Positions 40,830-49,872 are shown, counted from the stretch's first letter. The stretch is DNA of 64,000 nucleotides from Paucisalibacillus globulus DSM 18846 (GCF_000482485.1 NZ_KI519437.1:258899-322898); one strand, 5' to 3'. Made by a program: numbers and translations. Notes: a model not told the origin generated them from the letters alone.

Positions 40830-42374
40830 ATGGAATCTAATAAATTTGTTAAGGGTGCTTTAATTTTAACGTTAGCTGGATTAATCAGTAAGGTTTTAAG
40901 TGCTGGATATCGAATTCCCTTACAAAACCTTACTGGTGATTTTGGCTTCTATATTTATCAGCAAGTATACCCCATTCTTGGAATAACGCTAGTCCTTGCC
41001 CTGTACGGGTTTCCAACAGCAATATCCAAGTTAACAGCAGAAAAAAAGGACATTTCTATTACATATTTTATCTTGCCTATTTTAACCATTCTATTCGGGA
41101 TTTGCGGTACTTTGGCATTGCTTCTTTTTATTAATGCTGAATCTATCGCCATTTTCGTTGGAGACGTGAGGTTGACTTCAGCCTATAAATTAGCAAGTAT
41201 AGTATTGTTAGTTATTCCTTTCTCTGCTTTACTGCGCGGTGTATTTCAAGGAAAAGGGGAAATGAAGCCAACAGCCTATTCACAAATTGGCGAACAATTT
41301 TTTAGGGTTATGATTATTATTGTGATGGCGGTATGTGTGGCGAAATACGGAATAGATATTTATCAAATAGGTAATATTGCTGGGATTGCCTCTATTATTG
41401 GTGTAATTGCAGCAATTATTATACTGATTATTTTCTTTTTGAACTTTAAACCAACCACAACTTTGAGCCAACCAATCCCTTGGAAATATTATGGGAAAAC
41501 AATCATGGTATTTGGATTAATTGCGTCATTGAATCATATGATCTTGTTGATTATTCAATTTGCTGATTCATTTACTATTGTACCTAAGTTAGTAGAATAT
41601 GGTTTATCAAATCAAGCGGCAATGGAAGTAAAGGGTGTCTTTGACAGGGGGCAGCCACTAATACAGATAGGGGCTGTTCTTGGATCATCCTTTGGACTTG
41701 CCTTAATACCTAGTATGGCAAAGGACGCTTTAGCAAGACAACGACAACATATTGATAGTTCGTTAAAAATAAGTTTTTATTTAGCGTGGGGTGCCACATT
41801 AGGATTAATATTACTATTTCCAGAAGCAAATCGGTTGTTGTATCAAGATAATCAAGGGGAACAAGCATTAAGCCTGTTGATGGTAGCCGTTGTATTAAGC
41901 TCCCTAATTATTACATCAAGTTCTATACTGCAAGGGTTAGGGCATGTCAAGTGGACAGCTCTATTCATTTTGGTAGCCTTTTTACTTAAATGGTTATTAA
42001 ATTGGCTATTAATTCCACGTGTTGGTATAGCAGGTGGCTCAATCGGAACTGTATTTAGTTTATTATTTTTAACCTTTGCCACATTACTAAAATTAAAAAT
42101 GTCCTTGCGAAGTAAAAAGCTAGTGCATATTAACTGGAAGGCATTTATCCTTTCTAATATTGGAATGATTGCATTTATATTTTGTATAAAAATGATGCTA
42201 CCAACGGATGTATTTTCTAGGATAGAGTTATTATTCTTCGTTCTTATAGTTTCAGTAATCGGAGCATTAATCTATCTATTAATTCTCATACGCTATCAAG
42301 CTTTTTCAGAACAGGAATTAAATCTTTTACCTTTTGTTTCAAGGTTTTTAAATAGCAGCAATAGGAGGAAATAA
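40830..42374 (+). CDS. yabM: SpoVB/YabM-type polysaccharide flippase
   Basis: A 514-residue integral membrane protein of the MOP exporter superfamily with about 14 membrane helices; it begins FVKGALILTLAGLISKVLSA, typical of SpoVB/YabM. Members flip lipid-linked precursors; YabM has been proposed to help lipid II flipping. The ATG at 40830 has AAGAGG 9 bases upstream; an earlier in-frame start would extend the protein into non-family sequence. It heads the yabM-yabN-rqcP series. Confidence 0.93.
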   Translation: MESNKFVKGALILTLAGLISKVLSAGYRIPLQNLTGDFGFYIYQQVYPILGITLVLALYGFPTAISKLTAEKKDISITYFILPILTILFGICGTLALLLFINAESIAIFVGDVRLTSAYKLASIVLLVIPFSALLRGVFQGKGEMKPTAYSQIGEQFFRVMIIIVMAVCVAKYGIDIYQIGNIAGIASIIGVIAAIIILIIFFLNFKPTTTLSQPIPWKYYGKTIMVFGLIASLNHMILLIIQFADSFTIVPKLVEYGLSNQAAMEVKGVFDRGQPLIQIGAVLGSSFGLALIPSMAKDALARQRQHIDSSLKISFYLAWGATLGLILLFPEANRLLYQDNQGEQALSLLMVAVVLSSLIITSSSILQGLGHVKWTALFILVAFLLKWLLNWLLIPRVGIAGGSIGTVFSLLFLTFATLLKLKMSLRSKKLVHINWKAFILSNIGMIAFIFCIKMMLPTDVFSRIELLFFVLIVSVIGALIYLLILIRYQAFSEQELNLLPFVSRFLNSSNRRK

Positions 42375-42375
42375 A

Positions 42376-43824
42376 ATGAAGCATCGTATAGAAGTCATTG
42401 GATTAGGAGCAGGTGAAATAGAACAATTACCACTTGGTATTTACCGTAAGTTAACGAATATGAATCATGTTCTGTTTACTCGCACATTAGACCACCCAGT
42501 AATTCAGTCATTAAGTGAAGAGGGTGTGACTTTTTCTTCGTTTGATTATTTATATGAACGGGAAAAGGAGTTTGAATCAGTATATCAAGAAATTGTGAAA
42601 GTTCTCTTAGAAACAGCACAGGATAAAGATGTGTATTATTCCGTCCCAGGTCATCCTATGCTCGCGGAGAGAACGGTTCAGCTTCTACTCGAACAAAAGG
42701 AAGTAGAAGTGGCAATAATAGGGGGACAAAGTTATCTAGATGCCTTATTCACATCCTTGAAAGTTGACCCAATTGAAGGCTTTCAGTTTGTCGATGGTAC
42801 AAGTTTTACTAGGGAACAGCTTGACTATCAACATCATATTGTTTTTTGCCAAGTATATGACCGGTTTATAGCATCTGAAGTAAAACTAGCGTTATTAGAG
42901 GATTTACCAGCTGATTATCAAGTAACCATTATAGATGCAGCTGGAAGTGAAAAGGAGAAAATGATAACAATACCATTAGAAGAATTAGACCATAGATTAG
43001 AGATAAGTAATTTAACTAGCGTTTATATTCCTCCTGCGCCAAAGCAATTACTAAATCATACATTTAATCGACTTAGGGAAGTAATTGCTATTTTAAGGGG
43101 TCCAAATGGCTGCCCTTGGGATAAGGAGCAAACACATGAGTCATTGAGAGAATATGCCATTGAGGAAGTTTATGAACTGATTGAAGCTATAGATGAGCAG
43201 GATGATAACGGTATGATTGAAGAACTTGGCGATGTTCTTCTGCAAATAATGCTACATAGTCAAATTGGTGAGGACGATGGGTATTTTTCTATTAATGATG
43301 TAATTCAATCTATTACAGACAAAATGATTTATAGACATCCTCATGTGTTTTCTGATGTATCTGTCCAGTCCGTTGATGATGTGATGACAAATTGGGAAGG
43401 ACTTAAGCGTAAGGAAAAAGGTGATGTCAGGAAGTCAGTCTTGGATGGAATACCAAAAGGCTTACCATCGCTTCTAAAGGCTTATAAATTACAAAAGAAA
43501 GCAGCTAAAGTCGGTTTTGATTGGGATCGAGTAGTAGATATTTGGAATAAGCTTGATGAAGAAATAAAAGAAGTAAAGGTAGCCATTGATTCGGGTAATG
43601 AAGAGGAAGTAGAAAAGGAATTCGGTGATGTATTATTTGTCCTTGCCAATTTAACAAGATATTATAAAGTAAATCCAGAGAATGCTTTAAGCCTAACTAA
43701 TAAGAAGTTCTTTCAGAGGTTCTCATATATTGAGGAGAAATTGCATGAAAAAGGGAAGGATATTAGGCAATCTACACTAGAAGAAATGGATTATTATTGG
43801 GATCAAGCGAAGGGGAGAGAGTAA
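42376..43824 (+). CDS. yabN: YabN, tetrapyrrole-methylase-like/MazG pyrophosphohydrolase fusion
   Basis: A 482-residue two-domain protein. The N-terminal methylase-like domain (about 1-220) begins RIEVIGLGAGEIEQLP; the C-terminal MazG domain (about 230-480) has metal-binding EEVYELIEAID and EELGDVLLQ, with a second MazG copy after residue 380. MazG hydrolyses NTPs to NMP and PPi, probably clearing unusual nucleotides. SD AGGAGG lies inside the yabM end (1-bp gap). Confidence 0.95.
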   Translation: MKHRIEVIGLGAGEIEQLPLGIYRKLTNMNHVLFTRTLDHPVIQSLSEEGVTFSSFDYLYEREKEFESVYQEIVKVLLETAQDKDVYYSVPGHPMLAERTVQLLLEQKEVEVAIIGGQSYLDALFTSLKVDPIEGFQFVDGTSFTREQLDYQHHIVFCQVYDRFIASEVKLALLEDLPADYQVTIIDAAGSEKEKMITIPLEELDHRLEISNLTSVYIPPAPKQLLNHTFNRLREVIAILRGPNGCPWDKEQTHESLREYAIEEVYELIEAIDEQDDNGMIEELGDVLLQIMLHSQIGEDDGYFSINDVIQSITDKMIYRHPHVFSDVSVQSVDDVMTNWEGLKRKEKGDVRKSVLDGIPKGLPSLLKAYKLQKKAAKVGFDWDRVVDIWNKLDEEIKEVKVAIDSGNEEEVEKEFGDVLFVLANLTRYYKVNPENALSLTNKKFFQRFSYIEEKLHEKGKDIRQSTLEEMDYYWDQAKGRE

Positions 43825-43828
43825 ACTC

Positions 43829-44092
43829 ATGCGTTTAGATAAATTTTTAAAAGTATCTCGATTAATTAAGAGACGTACTCTAGCAAAAGAAGTCGCAGAT
43901 CAAGGCCGGATTTCCATAAATGGAAAAGAGGCAAAGGCGTCTTCGATGGTATCTGTAGGGGATATGATGCAAATTAAATTCGGTCAGAAGCTTGTAACAG
44001 TTGAGGTTACGGCTCTAAAAGAAACGGTTCGAAAAGAAGAAGCTGACATGTTATATAAAATTATTAAAGAAGAAAAAATAGATAGAGAATAG
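43829..44092 (+). CDS. rqcP: S4-domain RNA-binding protein RqcP
   Basis: An 87-residue S4-domain protein (YabO) related to Hsp15. It works with RqcH in alanine tailing of nascent chains on obstructed 50S subunits. MRLDKFLKVSRLIKRRTLAKE and the GRISINGKEAK loop define the S4 fold. It starts 4 bp after yabN with AAGGGGAGAG as ribosome site. Confidence 0.96.
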   Translation: MRLDKFLKVSRLIKRRTLAKEVADQGRISINGKEAKASSMVSVGDMMQIKFGQKLVTVEVTALKETVRKEEADMLYKIIKEEKIDRE

Positions 44093-44145
44093 TTCTAGAC
44101 TTGTCCCTCCTTTCATAAAATATTACTGATAAGGAGGAAGCGGAT

Positions 44146-44448
44146 ATGAACTATTATGAAAAAGAAAATAGTACAAGAGTGACTCAACAGGAACATCAGT
44201 TAAAACTAAATAATCGTAGGTTGTTAGAAATTACAGGCGTGAAAGAAGTAGATAGTTTTGACAATGAGGAGTTTCTATTAGAAACAGTTATGGGATACCT
44301 AATCATTCGTGGGCAAAACCTTCAGCTGAAGAATTTAGATGTTTCGGAGGGAATTGTTGCTATTAAGGGTAAGGTGTACGAAGTTTCCTATGTAGATGAA
44401 CATTCTCAGGAGAAGGCTAAAGGATTCTTTAGCAAGCTATTCAAATGA
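44146..44448 (+). CDS. yabP: Spore cortex protein YabP
   Basis: A 100-residue YabP-family protein, typical in LNNRRLLEITGVKEVDSFD and LKNLDVSEGIVAIKGKV. It is required for normal spore formation in B. subtilis, where it is made in the mother cell. SD AAGGAGGAAG lies before the ATG. Its end overlaps yabQ by 4 bp. A CATAAAAT sequence at 44114 resembles a SigE -10, but no well-spaced -35 is visible. Confidence 0.95.
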   Translation: MNYYEKENSTRVTQQEHQLKLNNRRLLEITGVKEVDSFDNEEFLLETVMGYLIIRGQNLQLKNLDVSEGIVAIKGKVYEVSYVDEHSQEKAKGFFSKLFK

Positions 44449-45044
44449 CACTAAGTATCCAGTTTTTAACCATGGTTTCCATGATTGCTGGAGGCTTTTA
44501 CCTTGGTGTTGCATTAGATACTTTTCGCAGATTCCATAGACACTGGAAAAGAAATGTGTTTTTAGTTTATTTTATGGAAGTTAGCTTTTGGCTCACCCAA
44601 GTATTCATATTATATTTTATATTATTTCAAGTGAATTTAGGTGAGCTAAGGGTTTATGTATTTGTTGCATGTTTATTAGGGTTTGCAGCTTATCAAGCAT
44701 TGGCTGCAACCCTATATAAACGATTATTAGAACGAATAATTATTATAGCTTCAAGAATCTATCGAATAATTTTTAATCTAGTAAAGAACGTAATTATTGC
44801 GCCGATAAGATACTTAATTAAGTTTCTAATAGCAAGTGTAATCTTCCTCTTTAATATGATTATGGTAGTTTTGGGTTTCTTTTTGAAGTGTATTTACCTC
44901 CCGTTGAAATGGCTCTTAAAACAGGTTTATCGTTTACTTCCAAAAAAGTTCAAATTAATTTTACACAAATTAGCAGGATTTTATAGTAAAATACAGAATA
45001 TATGTAGAAAGTATTGGAAGCTCATTTCATCAAAGAGGAGGTGA
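44445..45044 (+). CDS. yabQ: Spore cortex biosynthesis protein YabQ
   Basis: A 199-residue membrane protein with about four or five helices in the first 150 residues and a basic C-terminal tail. YabQ is needed for cortex formation and localises to membranes around the forespore. It overlaps yabP by 4 bp (ATGA), so the pair is translationally coupled; divIC follows 4 bp later. Confidence 0.93.
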   Translation: MTLSIQFLTMVSMIAGGFYLGVALDTFRRFHRHWKRNVFLVYFMEVSFWLTQVFILYFILFQVNLGELRVYVFVACLLGFAAYQALAATLYKRLLERIIIIASRIYRIIFNLVKNVIIAPIRYLIKFLIASVIFLFNMIMVVLGFFLKCIYLPLKWLLKQVYRLLPKKFKLILHKLAGFYSKIQNICRKYWKLISSKRR

Positions 45045-45048
45045 CGCT

Positions 45049-45426
45049 ATGCAAAAGAAGAAGACAATTACAAAACTAAACTCAAACTATATGGAACAAT
45101 ATGATGCTTACATAGAAAGACAGAAGCGGAAGAAAAAGCGCCTTTATCGGAGGTTAGCTCTTTTTCTCATTTTAGTTGCCATTGCAGTTGGTAGCATGGC
45201 GGTATACCACTTCCAACAACGAGCATTACATATAGAAAAAGCGGAAGAGTATAAGCTACTTAAAGAAGAAATAGCTAACTTGAAAAAAGCAGAAGATAAG
45301 TATAAAGAGGAAATAGAATTACTAAATGATGAAGAGTACATTTTAGAAATTGCTCGCACCAAATATTTCCTATCTAAAGAAGGCGAATTAATTTTTAAAA
45401 CGCCAGATGATGATACGTCATATTGA
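45049..45426 (+). CDS. divIC: Cell division protein DivIC
   Basis: A 125-residue bitopic FtsB-like septal protein. A basic cytoplasmic N-terminus (RQKRKKKRLYRR) precedes one membrane helix (about 38-54), a coiled coil (about 62-95) and a C-terminal EYILEIARTKYFLSKEGE segment shared with FtsB/DivIC. It forms a complex with FtsL and DivIB. SD GAGGAGGTGA overlaps the yabQ end. Confidence 0.95.
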   Translation: MQKKKTITKLNSNYMEQYDAYIERQKRKKKRLYRRLALFLILVAIAVGSMAVYHFQQRALHIEKAEEYKLLKEEIANLKKAEDKYKEEIELLNDEEYILEIARTKYFLSKEGELIFKTPDDDTSY

Positions 45427-45452
45427 CACACTTTTGAGTTACTAGCTATAAT
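45423..45452 (+). promoter_or_regulatory. SigA promoter of yabR
   Basis: TTGACA (45423-45428, overlapping the divIC stop), an 18-bp spacer and TATAAT (45447-45452), both consensus hexamers. Confidence 0.78.
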
Positions 45453-45497
45453 ATATAAGTAAGGTATTTAAAAATCTTAAGGAGGAGCATTTTTTTT

Positions 45498-45881
45498 ATG
45501 TCAATTGAAGTAGGCAGCAAGCTGCAAGGTAAGGTAACCGGTATCACAAATTTTGGTGCTTTTGTTGAGCTCGGCCAAGGCACAACAGGATTAGTTCATA
45601 TTAGTGAGGTTGCCGATAATTATGTTAAAGACATTAATGAACATTTAACAGTAGGTGACCAAGTAGAGGTTAAAGTAATTAATGTCGAAAAGGATGGCAA
45701 AATTGGTTTATCAATTAAAAAGGCAAAAGAAAAAAAGCCAGTCCGTCATAATCCAAGAGAACGCACGGAAACATTTGATCAAAAAATGAACCGATTTCTT
45801 AAGGATTCTGAAGATCGATTAGCCTCTTTGAAGAAGCACACAGAATCTAGGCGCGGAGGTAGAGGTGCTAGAAGAGGATAG
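45498..45881 (+). CDS. yabR: S1-domain RNA-binding protein YabR
   Basis: A 127-residue protein: an N-terminal S1 domain (about 5-75, GSKLQGKVTGITNFGAFVEL) and a basic, Arg/Gly-rich C-terminus (RRGGRGARRG). S1 proteins of this type bind RNA or ribosomes; the specific role is not known. It has its own promoter, SD AAGGAGGAG and a terminator. Confidence 0.95.
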   Translation: MSIEVGSKLQGKVTGITNFGAFVELGQGTTGLVHISEVADNYVKDINEHLTVGDQVEVKVINVEKDGKIGLSIKKAKEKKPVRHNPRERTETFDQKMNRFLKDSEDRLASLKKHTESRRGGRGARRG

Positions 45882-45930
45882 TAGATGCTGTCTACCGGAT
45901 AATGCTCTATTTATTTAATATATGTCAATC

Positions 45931-45968
45931 AAACAGCTACGTTTCATGTAAACGTAGCTGTTTTTTTG
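45931..45968 (+). terminator. Rho-independent terminator after yabR
   Basis: A perfect 14-bp stem AAACAGCTACGTTT / AAACGTAGCTGTTT (45931-45944 with 45950-45963), then TTTTG. Confidence 0.92.
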
Positions 45969-45998
45969 TTGGGTATCTACGGACATTGAACATAATGA

Positions 45999-46212
45999 GT
46001 TGATGGAAACTGCGCGGTAACTTCACTTAGGATTTTAAGTTGAGCTTCTAACTCCGCTCCGGAAATACACTCCGCTTTCCGCGGGCGGCTGGTGAGCCTC
46101 CTCACTCCTTCGTCGTTGCGGGGTCTCACCTATGCCTATCCTCCCGGAGCGGGGGATAGCAGTTCACCAACTCCAGCTATCCATAAAGGTTACCGCACAG
46201 TCTATACAAATA
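45999..46212 (+). repeat. Inverted-end element B2 with GC-rich core
   Basis: The ends GTTGATGGAAACTGCGCGG and TTACCGCACAGTCTATAC are the same as in the other three elements. The core is of type B but differs from B1 by two indels: it has an extra segment (about 46107-46132, ending GGGGTCTCAC) and lacks the CAGGAGTCTCCGTGTATTTC segment, so the long outer stem of B1 is lost. GGATAGC...GCTATCC near the right end is kept. Confidence 0.85.
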
Positions 46213-46241
46213 GCAACAAACTGTACAAAAAGATACTAAAC

Positions 46242-46280
46242 AAAAAAAGCCTGTTATCCAAAACAGATAACAAGCTTTTT
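46242..46280 (-). terminator. Rho-independent terminator of the tRNA-Met gene
   Basis: On the minus strand AAAAAGCTTGTTATC / GATAACAGGCTTTTT (one G-U pair) followed by TTG, just 6 bp beyond the tRNA 3' end. Confidence 0.88.
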
Positions 46281-46286
46281 ATTTGA

Positions 46287-46360
46287 TAGCGGCGGAGGGG
46301 ATCGAACCCACGACCTCACGGGTATGAACCGTACGCTCTCGCCAGCTGAGCTACGCCGCC
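46287..46360 (-). tRNA. tRNA-Met (CAT), elongator type
   Basis: 74 nt on the minus strand, cloverleaf traceable by eye. The acceptor stem GGCGGCG / CGCCGCT has a G1-U72 pair as in B. subtilis elongator tRNA-Met; the D arm is GCTCAGCTGGCGAGAGC and the anticodon loop TTCATAC. The T arm GTGGG-TTCGATC-CCCTC shows a U50-U64 mismatch where B. subtilis has G-U. CCA is not encoded. A B. subtilis tRNA-Met lies in the same interval before spoIIE. Confidence 0.95.
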
Positions 46361-46401
46361 ATAATATAATTTGACTTTTTTTCTTTAAGCCAACAAAAAT
46401 C

Positions 46402-46430
46402 ATCATACAATATGAAACAAATTGTGTCAA
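46402..46430 (-). promoter_or_regulatory. SigA promoter of the tRNA-Met gene
   Basis: On the minus strand TTGACA (46425-46430), a 17-bp spacer and TATGAT (46402-46407), about 40 bp before the tRNA 5' end. Confidence 0.8.
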
Positions 46431-46504
46431 TATCTTTTACTAAAAAGGGTATTTTCAGATAAAATTGAATTTATAAAAACACAATGGAAAGATGGTGATA
46501 AATA

Positions 46505-46963
46505 GTGGAGAGGCGCTATAAAGTATTATTTAAACAACTATCTACTTATCGTGAAGAAACCTTAAGTCTAATTAAGGATATTACGGATGAAGAAGCGGAA
46601 AGAATACCAACTGGATTCAGTAATAATATAAGGTGGAATCTAGGACATATCTATCTCGACCAATATTTGTGGATTGAATCTGTGACCAAGGAAAAGTCTT
46701 TTCAAACTAAAGTGTTTAATACGTGGTTTGGCTTTGGGACAGGCCCGGAGAATTTTACAGATAGTACACCTAACTTTTTTGAATTAAAAGAGTTACTTCA
46801 CCGTCAACCGATACAAATAAAAGAAAAATACATGGACCGTTTAGAAGAAGAATTCGAACCTACCGAAATGGGTATGTATACGATAGAACAAGTACTAATC
46901 CGCACCATATATCATGAAGGTCTACACGCAGGGGCAATTCAATATTTAAAAAGATTTTTATAG
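46505..46963 (+). CDS. DinB-family protein
   Basis: A 152-residue helical-bundle protein of the DinB/YfiT superfamily. Metal-binding histidines are plausible at WNLGHIYLDQY and in IYHEGLHAGAIQYLKR. Members include thiol transferases that use bacillithiol; the activity here is unknown. The start is GTG at 46505 with GATGGTGA upstream. It lies between the tRNA-Met promoter and spoIIE, where B. subtilis has no such gene. Confidence 0.88.
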   Translation: MERRYKVLFKQLSTYREETLSLIKDITDEEAERIPTGFSNNIRWNLGHIYLDQYLWIESVTKEKSFQTKVFNTWFGFGTGPENFTDSTPNFFELKELLHRQPIQIKEKYMDRLEEEFEPTEMGMYTIEQVLIRTIYHEGLHAGAIQYLKRFL

Positions 46964-46990
46964 TCACCTACCATAGGGTGGCTTTTTTGC
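46962..46990 (+). terminator. Terminator after the DinB-family gene
   Basis: AGTCACC / GGTGGCT (one G-U pair) around a short loop, then TTTTTG, overlapping the stop codon. Confidence 0.75.
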
Positions 46991-47131
46991 TGTCTTCCAA
47001 AAATATAGTGATTTGGAAGGAAGAGAAAAGTAAGTTTACATTAACTGTATCCTATTACAATGACGTTCTCTGACAAAAAGAATACACAAAAATACAGATT
47101 ATGTAGAAATGCCCACCACCTACTAGATTTC

Positions 47132-47205
47132 AGTCGAACGATTTATGGATTCTATCTTCTTGTTTTGACAAAAAAAAATAACGATATGTGGTTTACTGTT
47201 ATGAA
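47132..47205 (+). promoter_or_regulatory. Candidate Spo0A-controlled promoter of spoIIE
   Basis: AGTCGAA (47132-47138) is one base from a Spo0A box, and TTTGACA (47164-47170), read in reverse as TGTCAAA, is another. The TTGACA at 47165 has no -10 at 17 bp; TACTGT (23 bp) and TATGAA (29 bp) are the nearest. In B. subtilis the spoIIE promoter is Spo0A-activated with 21-bp spacing, so a long spacer would be in keeping. The rest of the 46964-47304 gap shows nothing else. Confidence 0.4.
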
Positions 47206-47304
47206 AGAGTCATGTCCATAAGAATAATATATGCCAACAATCCGTCCGTTAGAACTACATATACAAAGTGAATTTAATAATAACTGTCAAAGAGGAGTGG
47301 TTGA

Positions 47305-49755
47305 ATGGAATCAGTTACTAGGGCTCATACAAAAGCAATAGGTGTGGAAGGTACATTTCTTGAAAATATGCGAGTGAGAGTATACACAGGGGGTAAAAGG
47401 ATTCTACTAGATCGCGGATGGCTTTATGTTTTTGTAGGTTTTTTATTGGGACGGGCTATTATCTTGTCAGTAGTTTCGCCATTTGCGGTCGCCTTTTTAG
47501 CAACATTGTGGTTTATGCATAAAGATAAGGCACCTAAAGTGCTGCTTGCTACGATATTAGGTGCATTTACTATTTCACTATCACATGGTTTATTTGTCGG
47601 TATTGCAATGTTTTTCTTTATTATTATCAGTGCCATATTCAAGAACATAAAAGGTCAGCAAACTAAAATTCCAATCTTTGTGTTTCTTGCAACGGTAGGG
47701 CCAAGGATTTTTCTATACTCCATCTCTGGAGAGCTCACTTCCTATGAATGGATGCTTATTTTCGTAGAAGGTGTACTTGGTACAGTCTTAGTATTAATTT
47801 TCATGCAAAGTGTTCCATTATTATCACAAAGAAGATATCGTCCCACATTAAAAAATGAAGAAATCGTTTGCATGATTATTCTTATTGCCTCTATCCTGAC
47901 TGGAACAGTAGGTTGGGAAGTTTACGGGGCTTCATTGGAACAAGTCTTATCCAGATACTTTGTTTTAATATTTGCTTTCGTTGGCGGAGCAGCAATTGGC
48001 TCAACAGTCGGGGTTGTCGTTGGTTTAATTTTATCATTAGCAAATGTGGCCAATCTGTACCAAATGAGTCTACTAGCATTTTCTGGTTTGCTCGGAGGAT
48101 TACTAAAGGAAGGTAAAAAGATTGGTGTTGGTGTAGGGCTATTGGTTGGAACATTTTTAGTAGGGATTTATGGAGACTCTAGTGCACTCCTACCATCCTT
48201 AGTCGAATCTTCCATGGCAATTCTACTATTCCTTATTACACCAGCTAGTTGGTTTACACAATTATCACGTTATATCCCAGGAACGGAGGAGCATGCTAAT
48301 GAACAGCAACAATATCTACAGAAAATCCGGAACGTAACGGCTAAAAGAGTGGAACAATTTTCGGAGGTCTTTGAGGCTTTGTCTAAAAGCTTTAGTTCTG
48401 CAGAAAACTATTCTTTGGAAGAAGCTGAAGCTGAGCGGGAGACGGATTATTTTCTAAGTAATGTTACTGAAAAAACATGTCAATCCTGCTTTATGAAAGA
48501 ACGGTGTTGGCAACAACAATTTGATACAACCTATGCCTTAATGGGGGAGTTAAAGAAAGATATAGAAACAGGAAATGACCCAGGAAGAAAACTTGTGAAG
48601 GAATTTGAAAACCATTGTATTAAATCTCGTAAAGTAATTGATACGATGAAAGAGGAAATGTCCTATTTTGAAGCAAATCGTAAACTTAGGCGACAAGTAT
48701 TTGAAAGTAAGAAATTAGTTGCGGAACAACTGCAAGGTGTTTCCGATGTAATGGAGGATTTTGCTAAAGAAATTTTAAAGGAAAGAGAACAACATGAAAA
48801 TCAAGAGATGCAAATTAGTCATGCATTAAAGTCAATTGGTATTGAACTAGAGAAATTAGATGTTTACCGGTTGGATAAAGGGAGTGTAGATATTGAGATG
48901 ACCGCATCTTTTTATGATTACCATGGTGAAGGGGATAAGCTCATTGCACCCGTTATTTCCGATATATTAAATGAAACCATTATTGTTAAACAAGAGGACA
49001 TATCACCTTTTCCAAATGGCTATTCCTATTTGGCGTTTGGGTCGGCAAAGGAATTTACTGTTGAAACCGGTGTTGCTAATGCTGCAAAGGGTGGAGGGGT
49101 AGTTTCTGGAGATAGTTATACCATGATTGAGCTCGGTGAAGGGAAATATGCCATGGCCATTAGTGATGGAATGGGTAATGGAGTGCGTGCTAATGAGGAA
49201 AGTAAGGAAACATTAAGGTTACTTCAACAAATTTTACAGACAGGTATACCGGAGAAAGTGGCAATCAAATCTATTAATTCTATTCTAGCTCTTAGAACAA
49301 CTGATGAGATGTTTGCAACACTTGATTTAGCAGTTATCAATTTGCATAATGCATTTGTTAGGTTTTTAAAGATAGGATCAACTCCTAGTTTTGTAAAGCG
49401 AGGAGAGCAATTATTAAAGATTGAAGCAAGTAATTTGCCAATGGGGATAATACGTGAATTTGAGGTTGATATAGTTAACGAACAATTACAGTCTGAGGAC
49501 CTTCTAATTATGATGAGTGACGGTATTTTTGATGGGCCAAAACATGTGGAAAATACGGATCTCTGGTTAAAACGAAAGATTCGTGAGATGGAAACAGACA
49601 ATCCACAAGAAATAGCGGATCTATTATTAGAAGAAGTCATTCGAACGAGATCAGGAGAAATAGAAGATGATATGACGGTATTGGTTGCTAAAGTAAAAAA
49701 GAATATTCCAGAGTGGGCGACCTTTCCAATCTATCAAACAAAAGCATCCGTCTAA
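47305..49755 (+). CDS. spoIIE: Stage II sporulation serine phosphatase SpoIIE
   Basis: An 816-residue membrane phosphatase that dephosphorylates SpoIIAA to free SigF, and interacts with FtsZ at the polar septum. About ten membrane helices (about 38-325), a central regulatory region with cysteines (CQSCFMKERCW), and a C-terminal PP2C domain (about 590-800) with GDSYTMIELGEGKYAMAISD, then GMGNG, and MMSDGIFDG metal motifs. SD AGAGGAGTGG lies before the ATG. Close to the 827-residue B. subtilis length. Confidence 0.98.
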   Translation: MESVTRAHTKAIGVEGTFLENMRVRVYTGGKRILLDRGWLYVFVGFLLGRAIILSVVSPFAVAFLATLWFMHKDKAPKVLLATILGAFTISLSHGLFVGIAMFFFIIISAIFKNIKGQQTKIPIFVFLATVGPRIFLYSISGELTSYEWMLIFVEGVLGTVLVLIFMQSVPLLSQRRYRPTLKNEEIVCMIILIASILTGTVGWEVYGASLEQVLSRYFVLIFAFVGGAAIGSTVGVVVGLILSLANVANLYQMSLLAFSGLLGGLLKEGKKIGVGVGLLVGTFLVGIYGDSSALLPSLVESSMAILLFLITPASWFTQLSRYIPGTEEHANEQQQYLQKIRNVTAKRVEQFSEVFEALSKSFSSAENYSLEEAEAERETDYFLSNVTEKTCQSCFMKERCWQQQFDTTYALMGELKKDIETGNDPGRKLVKEFENHCIKSRKVIDTMKEEMSYFEANRKLRRQVFESKKLVAEQLQGVSDVMEDFAKEILKEREQHENQEMQISHALKSIGIELEKLDVYRLDKGSVDIEMTASFYDYHGEGDKLIAPVISDILNETIIVKQEDISPFPNGYSYLAFGSAKEFTVETGVANAAKGGGVVSGDSYTMIELGEGKYAMAISDGMGNGVRANEESKETLRLLQQILQTGIPEKVAIKSINSILALRTTDEMFATLDLAVINLHNAFVRFLKIGSTPSFVKRGEQLLKIEASNLPMGIIREFEVDIVNEQLQSEDLLIMMSDGIFDGPKHVENTDLWLKRKIREMETDNPQEIADLLLEEVIRTRSGEIEDDMTVLVAKVKKNIPEWATFPIYQTKASV

Positions 49756-49872
49756 TTAATGCTAGATTATTTCTATACTTATGGCTAGTCTCCGGCGGAT
49801 TATACCCATCTTTATGTATATTTCCATGATTATTTGTCGAGGATGATAAGGATTAATCTGGAGGTGTTCGTA

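Noticed and set aside
46092-46286. A 64-residue open frame through element B2
   Set aside because: It is made of palindromic repeat and terminator sequence and lacks a ribosome site.
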